Shown: positions 36,198 through 44,360 of the stretch, piece by piece
Layout of the letters: each line of letters starts with the position of its first letter
Numbering within the stretch: the stretch's first letter is position 1
Assembly: GCF_900142365.1 (NCBI RefSeq)
Contig: NZ_FRAP01000003.1
Coordinates: 359,028 to 423,027, forward strand
Reading direction: 5' to 3'
DNA from: Pseudonocardia thermophila
Lineage (GTDB): Bacteria > Actinomycetota > Actinomycetes > Mycobacteriales > Pseudonocardiaceae
Length of the DNA stretch: 64,000 nt
Made by a program: the position numbers and the translations under genes
Notes under the pieces: generated by a model
Database searches by the model: none
The model's input: the letters and a program-made list of their open reading frames with translations, nothing else
What the model was told of the DNA's origin: nothing

Positions 36198-36209
36198 AGT
36201 GACGAGATA

Positions 36210-36629
36210 ATGTCAAGCGCGCTGCACGCCGAGCTCGGGGACGCCCTGCGGCGGTTCATCGCGAACGTCGTGCTGCACAACCAGAAGGTCGCCCAGGAGC
36301 TGGGGCTGGGGGCGAGCGACTCGCAGTTCATCTCGCTGCTGCAGACCCACGGCCCGCTCACCCCGGGCCGCCTCGCGGAGCTCTCCGGCCTCACGACCGG
36401 CTCGGTGACGGGGGTGCTCGACCGGCTGGAGAAGGGTGGCTACGTCCGCCGCGAGCGGGACCCGCACGACCGGCGCAAGGTGATCGTGGACCTCGTCCCG
36501 GCCGCGGCCGCGCGGCTGGCCGAGCACTACCGGGAGCACGGCGAGCAGCTCGCCGCCGTCATGGCGCGGCGCAGCGACGAGGAGCTGGCGGTGATCCTGC
36601 GGTTCTTCGACGACCTGCTCGCCGAGTGA
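36210..36629 (+). CDS. MarR-family regulator
   Basis: 139 residues. Winged-helix domain in the middle: ISLLQTHGPLTPGRLAELSGLTTGSVTGVLDRLEKGGYVRRERDPHDRRKVIVDL, in pieces, with recognition helix TGSVTGVLDRLE and wing DPHDRRK. Probably represses itself and the divergent monooxygenase through the two inverted repeats just upstream, released by a small aromatic ligand (inference). Confidence 0.92.
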   Translation: MSSALHAELGDALRRFIANVVLHNQKVAQELGLGASDSQFISLLQTHGPLTPGRLAELSGLTTGSVTGVLDRLEKGGYVRRERDPHDRRKVIVDLVPAAAARLAEHYREHGEQLAAVMARRSDEELAVILRFFDDLLAE

Positions 36630-36653
36630 TCGAACGGGGGCACCACGAAGGCG

Positions 36654-36700
36654 ACGAACGGCCCTTTCGTCCACTCCGAGTGGACGAAAGGGCCGTTCGT
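36654..36700. terminator. Perfect 22-bp inverted repeat between convergent marR and boxB
   Basis: Arms 36654-36675 and 36679-36700 are fully complementary with a 3-base centre CCG. The arm core is GGCCCTTTCGTCC. It begins 24 bases after the marR stop and faces the boxB stop 88 bases away. It would terminate transcription from both sides. The length and perfection also fit a small mobile or repeated palindrome. Confidence 0.75.
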
Positions 36701-36787
36701 TGAAGTTGTGCGAGCAAGTGGTGGTCCGGGTGCGCGATCTGGTGCCGCGGCGCTGGCTCGCGAGCCGTCCGCCAGGGCGCCGATCGC

Positions 36788-38197
36788 TCAGAAGTGCACG
36801 TACTCGTACTCGAACGGCTTCCCGTTGATGCCCTGGCTCGGCGGCGCGACCCAGGCGGCGATCTTGCCCGGCTCGTACACCGGCCGCATGAGCGAGCGGA
36901 CGTGCTCCTTGTCCGCGGCGCTGGGCAGCCACTCGTCGCGGTTCTGCTCCCACAGCTCCTCGCTGATCAGCTCGCCGTGGGGGGTGACGTGGTGGCCGGC
37001 GAAGATGCCGACCTTGCGGTTGAACCCGACGTGGGGCAGGTAGAGGTGGGTGTCGATGCCGAACCGGTCGAGGATGCGGTTCCAGCGCTTGAGGCCGGTC
37101 CGGCAGTCGGCGACGTACTCCGAGCGCAGGTCGTGGTTGAGCGCCAGCAGTGCGGGGACCTGCTCGGTGGTGATCCGGTCGCCCTCCACGACCTCGATCT
37201 CGGCGGCGTCCTCGGTGAGCACGTGGTCGTCCTGCCGCCGCTCCTCCTGCCAGCGCCCCTTCAGCCCGGCGGTGAAGTAGTTCGCGGCGTTCGTGCTCTG
37301 CTCGGAGCCGAACAGGTCGAGGCTGACCGAGTAGTGGAAGTTCAGGTACTTCTGGATCACAGCGAGCGGGATGCCGCCGTGCGGGGCGATGTCGTCGGTG
37401 TCGTGCTCGCGCATCAGCTCGGCGGTGCGCTGCACGACCCGGTCGATGCCGGTGGTGCCCACGAACATGTGGTGCGCCTCTTCCTTGAGCATGAACTCGC
37501 ACGTGCGGCTCAAGGGGTCGAAGGCGGATTCCCTGAGGGTGCCCAGCTGGTACTTGCCGTCGCGGTCGGTGAAGTAGGTGAACATGTAGAACGACAGCCA
37601 GTCGGGCGTCTCCTCGTTGAACGCGCCGAGGATGCGGGGGCTGTCCAGGTCGCCGGAGTTGCGCTGCAGCAGTGCGTCGGCCTCCTCGCGGCCGGCGCGG
37701 CCGAAGTAGGCGTGCAGCAGGTAGACCATCGCCCACAGGTGCCGGCCCTCTTCGACGTTGACCTGGAACAGGTTGCGCAGGTCGTACAGCGACGGGGCGG
37801 TCAACCCCAGGTGCCGCTGCTGCTCGACCGAGGCGGGCTCGGTATCGCCCTGGATCACGATCAGTCGCTGCAGGTCGGCGCGGTGCTCGCCGGGCACCTG
37901 CTGCCAGACCGGCTCGCCCTTCTGCTCGCCGAACGCGATCCGCCGGTCCGGGTCGCGCTCGGCCAGGAAGATCCCCCACCGGTACTCGTCCATCGGCACG
38001 TGCGCGAAGTGCGCCCAGCCCTCCCGGCCGACGTCGACGGCGGTGCGCAGGTAGACGTCCTCGGTGGGCAGCGCCGGGCCCATGGTCTTCCACCAGGTCA
38101 GGAAGTTCGGCTGCCACGCCTCCAGGGCCCGCTGCAGCTTGCGGTCACTGGCCAGGTCGACGTTGTTGGGAATCTTCTCGGCGTAGTCGATCGCCAT
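36788..38197 (-). CDS. boxB: Benzoyl-CoA 2,3-epoxidase oxygenase subunit BoxB
   Basis: 469 residues, normal for BoxB. Class I di-iron enzyme that makes 2,3-epoxybenzoyl-CoA with O2, taking electrons from the reductase BoxA. Visible iron ligands: VNVEEGRHLWAM and LKEEAHHMFVG (two ExxH-type pairs). The ends MAIDYAEKIPNNVDL and WVAPPSQGINGKPFEYEYVHF are typical. It starts 3 bases after the boxC stop, so boxC-boxB is an operon. boxA is not found in the window. Confidence 0.96.
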   Translation of the reverse strand: MAIDYAEKIPNNVDLASDRKLQRALEAWQPNFLTWWKTMGPALPTEDVYLRTAVDVGREGWAHFAHVPMDEYRWGIFLAERDPDRRIAFGEQKGEPVWQQVPGEHRADLQRLIVIQGDTEPASVEQQRHLGLTAPSLYDLRNLFQVNVEEGRHLWAMVYLLHAYFGRAGREEADALLQRNSGDLDSPRILGAFNEETPDWLSFYMFTYFTDRDGKYQLGTLRESAFDPLSRTCEFMLKEEAHHMFVGTTGIDRVVQRTAELMREHDTDDIAPHGGIPLAVIQKYLNFHYSVSLDLFGSEQSTNAANYFTAGLKGRWQEERRQDDHVLTEDAAEIEVVEGDRITTEQVPALLALNHDLRSEYVADCRTGLKRWNRILDRFGIDTHLYLPHVGFNRKVGIFAGHHVTPHGELISEELWEQNRDEWLPSAADKEHVRSLMRPVYEPGKIAAWVAPPSQGINGKPFEYEYVHF

Positions 38198-38200
38198 CGG

Positions 38201-39901
38201 TCACACCCGCTTCCGGTCGAACTCGGCCCGTCGTCCCGTGCCGTAGCGGCGCAGCGCACCGGCCGGCCCGGACGCGTTCGGGCGCACGAAGATCCAGTTC
38301 TGCCAGGCCGACAACCGCGCGAAGATCCGCGACTCCATCGTCTCCGGGCCGACGAACCGCAGGTTGGCCTCCAGTCCGGTCAGCGCGTCCGGCGACAGCG
38401 AGCAGCGCTCCTCGAGCAGGATGCGGATCTCGTCGTCCCAGTCGATGTCGTCGACCGCTTCGGTCACCAACCCCAGCTCGGCGGCCTCCACCGCCGCGAT
38501 CCGCCGCCCGGTCTCCGGGCGCAGCTTCGCCACGGCGTCGTCGTCGCCGTAGAACCGCGACGCCAGCCGGGTCAGGCCGTTGCCCATCGGGAAGGCCCCG
38601 AAGTTCGCGTCGGTCAGCACGATCCCGGCCGGCTCCTCGGCACCGGTCTCGTCGAGCGTGCCGTCGAGCATGTACTGGCGGTCGCAGGCCAGGGCGAGCT
38701 CGAGGAGGGCCCCGGCGAAGCACGAGCCCGGCTCGATCAGCGCGATCAGCGACCGTGAGGTCACGTCCAGGCGCTTGAGCACGCGCTTGACGTAGTGGCG
38801 GATCTCGTCCACCAGCCAGTCCGCCCCGGCGTGCTCAGCGAGCAGCCGTTCGTGGGCGAGCACGCGGTCGAGGTCACCGCGGGTGCGGAACACCCACGTG
38901 CCCAGCTCCAGCTCGTTGGTGCGCAGCCGCAGCACCAGGTCGTCCAGCTCGCGGGTGACCGCCAGCGGCCAGAACGCCGCACCTCGCTCGTGGATCTCCC
39001 CGACCGATCCGGGGGCGTCCGCCGACGGCCCGGACACGGTGATCTCCACCAACCCCAGCGCCCGGTCGAACGTCGCCGACACGTGCGGATAGCTGATCCC
39101 GTCGCCGGTCACGGTGCGCTCCAGCGGAGGCAGCGCGATGCCGCGGGCGCCGGCCGGGCGGGGGGAGCGGGCCGCCGCCTCGGCGGCGCGCTCGCGCACC
39201 GTCTCCTCCCAGCGCCGGTTCGGGACGGCCTCGTCGACCAGGCCCCACTCCACCGCCTGCTTGCCGCGCACGCCTTCGGCCCTGGTGGCGAAGACGTCCG
39301 CGCGGTCCTTGCGCACCCGCCGCTTGTCGGTCACCCGGGTCAGCCCGCCGGTGCCGGGCAGCACGCCGAGCAGCGGCACCTCCGGGAGCGACACCGCCGA
39401 GGAGTTGTCGTCGACCAGCAGGATCCGATCGCACGCCAGTGCCAGCTCGTACCCGCCACCCGCGGCGGTGCCGTTCAGCGCGGCGATGTACGTCTGGCCC
39501 GAGCACTCGGTCGCGTCCTCGATCCCCAGCCGGGTCTCGTTGGTGAACTTGCAGAAGTTCACCTTCCACGGATGCGGGGACGCCGCCAGCATCCGGATGT
39601 TCGCCCCCGCGCAGAAGTTGCGGTCCTTCGCGCTGGTGATCACCACGGCGCGCACCTCGGGGTGCTCGAACCGCAGCCGCTGGGTCGCGTCGTACAGCTC
39701 GATGTCCACCCCCAGGTCGTACGAGTTCATCTTCAGCTCGTACCCCGGCGCCAACCCGCCGGACTCGGCCACGTCCAGCCGCAACCAGGCGATCTCGCCG
39801 TCGAACTCGAGCTGCCAGTGCTTGTAGGACGCCGGGTCGGTGTCGAAGGAGACGGTGGGCATGGGGGCCGCTTCGTGGTCGGACGCTTCGTTCTGGGACA
39901 T
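38201..39901 (-). CDS. boxC: 2,3-epoxybenzoyl-CoA dihydrolase BoxC
   Basis: 566 residues from ATG 39901 (AGAGGAG site); the frame is open much further upstream but without homology. Long crotonase-family enzyme that opens the epoxide ring and releases formate. The N-terminal crotonase half has PTVSFDTDPASYKHWQLEFDGE, VVITSAKDRNFCAGANIRML and LNGTAAGGGYELALACDRIL in pieces; the C-terminal half has EPGSCFAGALLELALACDRQYML and NFGAFPMGNGLTRLASRFYGD. First gene of the boxC-boxB operon, with a 10-bp inverted repeat upstream. Confidence 0.95.
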   Translation of the reverse strand: MSQNEASDHEAAPMPTVSFDTDPASYKHWQLEFDGEIAWLRLDVAESGGLAPGYELKMNSYDLGVDIELYDATQRLRFEHPEVRAVVITSAKDRNFCAGANIRMLAASPHPWKVNFCKFTNETRLGIEDATECSGQTYIAALNGTAAGGGYELALACDRILLVDDNSSAVSLPEVPLLGVLPGTGGLTRVTDKRRVRKDRADVFATRAEGVRGKQAVEWGLVDEAVPNRRWEETVRERAAEAAARSPRPAGARGIALPPLERTVTGDGISYPHVSATFDRALGLVEITVSGPSADAPGSVGEIHERGAAFWPLAVTRELDDLVLRLRTNELELGTWVFRTRGDLDRVLAHERLLAEHAGADWLVDEIRHYVKRVLKRLDVTSRSLIALIEPGSCFAGALLELALACDRQYMLDGTLDETGAEEPAGIVLTDANFGAFPMGNGLTRLASRFYGDDDAVAKLRPETGRRIAAVEAAELGLVTEAVDDIDWDDEIRILLEERCSLSPDALTGLEANLRFVGPETMESRIFARLSAWQNWIFVRPNASGPAGALRRYGTGRRAEFDRKRV

Positions 39902-39931
39902 GGTGGGGCTCCTCTGCGCGTCGCCGGTCAA

Positions 39932-39968
39932 TCTACAACAACATCGATCGACGCGCCATTGTTGTAGA
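39932..39968 (-). promoter_or_regulatory. Inverted-repeat operator upstream of boxC
   Basis: TCTACAACAA (39932-39941) and TTGTTGTAGA (39959-39968) form a perfect 10-bp inverted repeat with a 17-base spacer, 31 bases before the boxC ATG. It is unusually A+T-rich for this genome. On the minus strand the proximal arm contains TAGATT, a usable -10. The regulator is not identified; no BoxR-type gene is adjacent. Confidence 0.6.
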
Positions 39969-41145
39969 ACTTCAGGGGTTGAGGCGGAGGAATCCGCCGC
40001 GTGCGGGGCCGCTTCCCGGGGTAGCTCGGCTCGCGCCCGGGCGAGCGCGGCGGCGGGTTGCGACCCGCGCGCAGGTGCTGGTGGAACACGGTCATCAGCG
40101 CGCTCGTCACCGCGTCGCCGACGGGCAGGACGGCGCCGACGCGACTGGACGCGCCCAGCCCGAGCAGGGCGGACGCCAGCCCCAGCTGCTCGTCGCCGGG
40201 GCGGACGTCGGCGAGCGCGGAGTCGCACGCGGAGAGCACCATCAGCGGCGGCGGGGTGGTGAGCCGCACCAGGTCGTAGACGGTGACCGGCCCGTCGGTC
40301 AGCTGCAGGGCGGAGGAGAGCGGGTTGTCGGTCCGCAGGCGGCCGGTGCGGCGATCGTGCGCGATGCCGGACCCGTCGAGGCACAGGTGACCTGGGCCAC
40401 GGTCGCCTCCCGGCCGGCGGGGCGGACGGGCAGCCGGACGCCGGTGCGGCGCTCTCTTCGATCGCGCGCGGCAGATCGGGGCCCGCCACCCGCACGACCG
40501 GGCCGTCCGGTGGGCGGCCGCTACCGTCCTCGCGGTCCCGCAGCCGCAGCCGGGTCGATGGGCTGACCGAGATCGCGCGGCCCGCAGCGGCCGGTCGGAC
40601 CCCTACGGAACGGCGTGCAGCAGGCCGGTCGGCGCCACCACGAGATCGCCCGGCGGCAGGTCCGGCGGCGCGAGCAGCAGGTCGGCGAGCCGGCCCGCCG
40701 CACGTTCGGTCAGCGCGACCAGCCGCGGCGCGGAGGCGTGCGCAGGCGGCGCAACCCGAACTGCAGCGCGGCGCGGCGGGCGCGCACGGCGTCGACCGGT
40801 CCGAGACCGTGCACCGTCGCGCGCGCCGTGGAGGCGACCACCGCGTTCAGCCGCTGGTCGACCGCCAGGTACTCGACGAGGACCGCCTCGTCGAGCGTCC
40901 GCGTAGCCGGGGGAGGGACAGCTCGTGCAGGTCCGGTCCGGCGGTCCGGCCGCGGGCAGGCCGGGACCGCGCCCGGATCGAGGACTCCAGCTGTGCCTGC
41001 CGGCGGAGCAGGGCCGCGGTGGGCCGGCCCTCGGCCGCGGCGAGGTGATCTCGGCGACCGACCTGGCGCAGCGCCGCCAGCTCGTCGTGCAGCTCGGGAT
41101 CGTCCGGGGAAGGGCGCTGCGCCGCTGCAGTGCGCTCGCCCCTCC

Positions 41146-41280
41146 ACCTCGGCCCGGTCCACCTCGGCCCGGTCCACCTCGGCCCGGTCCACCTCGGCCC
41201 GGTCCACCTCGGCCCGGTCCACCTCGGCCCAGTCAGGCTCGGCTCGGTCCGGCTCGGCTCGGTCCGGCACGGCCGCGGCT
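41146..41280 (-). repeat. 15-bp coding-type minisatellite in the CHAT pseudogene
   Basis: Five perfect head-to-tail copies of ACCTCGGCCCGGTCC (41146-41220) are followed by three to four decayed copies to about 41280. Read on the minus strand in the pseudogene frame each copy encodes Val-Asp-Arg-Ala-Glu. The perfect copies imply recent expansion. Confidence 0.93.
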
Positions 41281-41381
41281 CGCCCGTCCGCCACGGCGAG
41301 CCGGATCCCGAGCGCCAGCGCCGCCCGGCACCCGGGCCCGAGCGCAGGCCGCGGGTGCGCAGCTCGCTCCCGTGAACCGGT

Positions 41382-42941
41382 TCAGACCAATCCGCGGGCG
41401 GCCTCCCGCAACCGGTAGCGCTGCACCTTCCCCGTCGCGGTCTTGGGCAGTTCGTCGACCTGCACGACCCTGCGCGGCCGCTTGAACGACGCCAGCTCCT
41501 GCTTGCAGAACGCGACGATCTCGTCCTCGTCGACGCTCCGGCCGGGCATCGGCACGACGAACGCGACCGGCTTGTCGAGCCCGTCGGCGTCGGGAACCCC
41601 GACGACGGCGGCCTCGGCGACCGCCGGGTGGGCGAGCACGCGCGTCTCCACCTCGGTGGGGCTCACCCAGATGCCGCCGACCTTGAGCACGTCGTCGGCG
41701 CGGCCGAGGCAGGTCCACGAGCCGTCGGCGTTGCGCACGTAGGTGTCGCCGGTGCGCATCCACTCGCCCTGGAACACCGCCCGGTTCACCTCGGTGCGGC
41801 ACCAGTACCCGGTGCACAGCGACTCGCCGGCTACGTAGAGCATGCCGGGTTCGTCGGGCACGTCGATGACGCTGCCGTCGGCGCGGCGCAGTTCCACCCG
41901 GTACCCGGGTACGGGGAACCCGGAGCTGCCGGGCACGACCTTCCCGGGCACGTTGGAGATGAAGATGTGCAGCGCCTCGGTGGAGCCGATGCCGTCGAGG
42001 ATCTCGAAGCCGTACTGCTCGCGCACGCCGTGGTACATGCGCGGCGGCAGCGCCTCGCCCGCCGAGATCCCGTTGCGGACGGTCGCGAACGTGTCCGCGG
42101 GCAGTTGTGCGGCCAGCAGCGGTCCCCAGAAGCTGGGGCCGGCGAAGAACAGGGTGACGCCGTGGCGGCGGACCAGGTCGCCGTACAGCTGCGGGGAGGG
42201 CCGGCTCGGCTCCAGCACGGCGCTGGCGCCGACCGACAGGGGGAAGAACAGCGAGTTGCCGATGCCGTAGGCGAAGAACAGCTTCGCCGCGGACAGGCAC
42301 ACGTCGTCCGGCTCGATGCCCAGCACCTGCGCCGCGTACGTCTCGGCGACGTAGCGGATGTCGGCGTGGCGGTGCATCGCGCCCTTCGGGGTGCCGGTCG
42401 TGCCGGAGGTGTAGAGCCACAGCGCCGGCGACTCGTCCCAGCTGGGGTACGCGGCCGGCAGCGGCTCGTCGGCGACGAGATCGGCGAAGCGCAGCCCCAC
42501 GAGCCCCGGCACCTGCGGGGCCTCGGGGCCGGAGAGCACGACGTGCCCGAGGTCCGGGCCCTCCGCGGCCGCAGCGGCCGCCGCCGTGACGGCCGGGGCG
42601 AACTGCGGGCTGCCGATCACCATGCGGGCCCGGGAGTCGGTGACGAGCTTCGCCAGCTCGCCGCCGGTCAGCATCGTCGAGCAGGGCACGGCCACCGCGC
42701 CGAGGTACATCGTGGCGAGGATCGCGACCGCGAGATCGATGTCGTCGGCCATCGCGAGCACCACTCGCTCCTCCGGGCGCACGCCGTGCTCGGCGAGCCC
42801 GGCCGCTACCCGGCGGACCTGATCGGTCAGCTCGGCGTAGGTGGTGGCGCCCGAGGGGTGGTGGAAGGCGATGCGGTCGCCGTCACCTGCGGCGACGCGG
42901 CGTTCGGTGAGGTAGACGGCGGCGTTGAACGGCTCGGTCAT
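41382..42941 (-). CDS. bclA: Benzoate-CoA ligase
   Basis: 519 residues from ATG 42941. AMP-forming acyl-CoA synthetase that activates benzoate to benzoyl-CoA. The P-loop LYTSGTTGTPKGAMH is at about residue 165. The middle shows LFFAYGIGNSLFFPLSVGAS and ILDGIGSTEALHIFISN, hallmarks of benzoate-CoA ligases. The C-terminal ATP/adenylate part is CLGRADDVLKVGGIWVSPTEVE, and the catalytic lysine is in PKTATGKVQRYRL. It feeds BoxB/BoxC but is separated from them by the CHAT pseudogene, so it probably has its own promoter in 42942-43160. Confidence 0.92.
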   Translation of the reverse strand: MTEPFNAAVYLTERRVAAGDGDRIAFHHPSGATTYAELTDQVRRVAAGLAEHGVRPEERVVLAMADDIDLAVAILATMYLGAVAVPCSTMLTGGELAKLVTDSRARMVIGSPQFAPAVTAAAAAAAEGPDLGHVVLSGPEAPQVPGLVGLRFADLVADEPLPAAYPSWDESPALWLYTSGTTGTPKGAMHRHADIRYVAETYAAQVLGIEPDDVCLSAAKLFFAYGIGNSLFFPLSVGASAVLEPSRPSPQLYGDLVRRHGVTLFFAGPSFWGPLLAAQLPADTFATVRNGISAGEALPPRMYHGVREQYGFEILDGIGSTEALHIFISNVPGKVVPGSSGFPVPGYRVELRRADGSVIDVPDEPGMLYVAGESLCTGYWCRTEVNRAVFQGEWMRTGDTYVRNADGSWTCLGRADDVLKVGGIWVSPTEVETRVLAHPAVAEAAVVGVPDADGLDKPVAFVVPMPGRSVDEDEIVAFCKQELASFKRPRRVVQVDELPKTATGKVQRYRLREAARGLV

Positions 42942-43160
42942 GACCGAACCACCCGTGGTGGGGCGTACGTCATCGTGGTGGCCTCCACGTCCGGTCCGAG
43001 GTGAGGTCACTCTACGAGGTGATGAACGGTCGTCAAGGATCCGTAGCAGATCGTTCGATGGTTGACCTTGTGGAGAGGACGGCTTTCCAAGGTATGCGCA
43101 TGCTGCTATGAACGGCTGTGTCCGGGCACACACGCCGAACGTTCAAGGGAGAGCGACAGG
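42942..43160. promoter_or_regulatory. Divergent control region of benzoate-CoA ligase and alcohol dehydrogenase
   Basis: 219 bases between the two divergent starts. Visible: the palindrome ATGCGCAT (about 43094-43101), the inverted repeat TGTGT-ccgggc-ACACA (43117-43132), and an AAGGGAGAG ribosome site before the dehydrogenase ATG. The boxC operator sequence is not repeated here. No clear promoter hexamers could be assigned. Confidence 0.4.
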
Positions 43161-44291
43161 ATGCAGACCCGAGGAGCAGTCATCCGGCAGACACCGGGCA
43201 AGTTCGAGGTCGTGGATCTCGAGGTGGAAGACCCGCGCCCGGGTGAGGTCCAGGTGAAGATGGTGGCGTCGGGGCTGTGTCACTCCGACGACCACGTCGC
43301 GACGGGCGACATCCCGGTGGGCGTCTACCCGTTCGCCGGCGGTCACGAAGGCGCCGGCATCGTCACGAAGGCCGGTCCGAACACCAAGGGGCTCAAGGAG
43401 GGCGACCACGTCATCTTCTCGTTCCTGCCCTCCTGCGGGCACTGCCGCTGGTGCGCGTCGGGCATGCAGAACCTCTGCGACCTGGGTGCCGGGCTGCTGG
43501 CCGGCTCGCGCTGGGATGACCCGACGTCGTTCCGGCTGAAGCTCGCCGGGACCGACACCCCGGTGGGCCAGATGTGCGGCATCTCGACGTTCGTCGAGAC
43601 GACGACGGTGTCGCAGGACTCGTGCGTGAAGGTGCCGGACGACGTCCCGCTCGAGGTCGCCTGCCTGCTCGGCTGCGGCGTCGGCACGGGCTGGGGCTCG
43701 GCGGTGAACTCCGGCGGCGTGAAGCCGGGTGACACCACCATCGTCATGGGCATCGGCGGCATCGGCATCAACGCCGTCCAGGGCGCGGCGCACGCCGGCG
43801 CGTCCAACATCATCGCCGTCGACCCGGTCGCCTTCAAGCGCGAGAAGGCCCAGGAGCTCGGCGCCACCCACGCGGTGGCGAGCATGGAAGAGGCCACCGA
43901 ACTGGCCAAGCAGTTCACCAACGGCCAGGGCGCCGACCAGACGATCGTCACCGTCGGCGTGCTCAAGCCGGACATGATCGGCCAGGCCATGGCGTCGATC
44001 CGCAAGGCGGGCACGGTCGTGGTCACGGCGCTGGGCAACATGAACGACACCACGCCGGTGCCGATCTCGCTGGCCGACCTGACCCTGTTCCAGAAGCGGC
44101 TGCAGGGCGCGCTGTTCGGCGCGTCCAACCCGAACTGGGACATCCGCCGCCAGTTGGAGCTCTACCGCTCCGGCGTGCTCAAGCTCGACGAGCTGGTCAC
44201 CAAGACCTACACGCTCGACGAGGTGGCGCAAGGCTACCAGGACATGCACGACGGCAAGAACATCCGCGGCGTCATCCGCTACGACAGCTGA
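43161..44291 (+). CDS. NDMA-dependent (zinc) alcohol dehydrogenase
   Basis: 376 residues from ATG 43161. Zinc medium-chain dehydrogenase: catalytic zinc in ASGLCHSDDHVATGD and GGHEGAGIV, structural zinc four-Cys lobe in FLPSCGHCRWCASGMQNLCD, and NAD site VMGIGGIGINAVQGAAHAGA. The sequence style is that of actinobacterial N,N-dimethyl-4-nitrosoaniline-dependent enzymes with tightly bound NAD, which oxidise primary and benzylic alcohols. Divergence from benzoate-CoA ligase suggests it could supply aromatic acid precursors (for example benzyl alcohol oxidation), but that is inference. A strong hairpin follows the stop. Confidence 0.88.
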   Translation: MQTRGAVIRQTPGKFEVVDLEVEDPRPGEVQVKMVASGLCHSDDHVATGDIPVGVYPFAGGHEGAGIVTKAGPNTKGLKEGDHVIFSFLPSCGHCRWCASGMQNLCDLGAGLLAGSRWDDPTSFRLKLAGTDTPVGQMCGISTFVETTTVSQDSCVKVPDDVPLEVACLLGCGVGTGWGSAVNSGGVKPGDTTIVMGIGGIGINAVQGAAHAGASNIIAVDPVAFKREKAQELGATHAVASMEEATELAKQFTNGQGADQTIVTVGVLKPDMIGQAMASIRKAGTVVVTALGNMNDTTPVPISLADLTLFQKRLQGALFGASNPNWDIRRQLELYRSGVLKLDELVTKTYTLDEVAQGYQDMHDGKNIRGVIRYDS

Positions 44292-44301
44292 CCAGCGGCG
44301 A

Positions 44302-44338
44302 CATCGGCGGGGCGGGTGTCCGGGCCGCCCCGCCGATG
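44302..44338 (+). terminator. Hairpin after the alcohol dehydrogenase
   Basis: A 14-bp perfect stem, CATCGGCGGGGCGG (44302-44315) and its complement (44325-44338), with a 9-base loop, 10 bases after the stop codon. It lies between this gene and the MoxR-VWA gene and would limit read-through. Confidence 0.7.
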
Positions 44339-44360
44339 CCTGTCCGAAGGGATCCGACCC

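Larger units (their letters stand above)
39928..41294 (-). pseudogene. Decayed CHAT-domain gene
   Basis: Pieces of a CHAT (caspase-like) domain occur in order on the minus strand but in different frames. RTLDEAVLVEYLAVDQRLNA is at about 40.9 kb. Then, after a frame change near 40740, GRLADLLLAPPDLPPGDLVVAPTGLLHAVP runs into an in-frame TAG at 40603-40605 where a conserved Trp is expected. VRVAGPDLPRAIEE is near 40490. LRTDNPLSSALQLTDGPVTVYDL is followed by LMVLSACDSALADVRPGDEQLGL (the catalytic Cys region) at 40.1-40.35 kb. A further one-base insertion and compensating loss lies near 40360. Upstream is a 15-bp minisatellite where the TPR part would be. Not functional as read. Confidence 0.8.
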
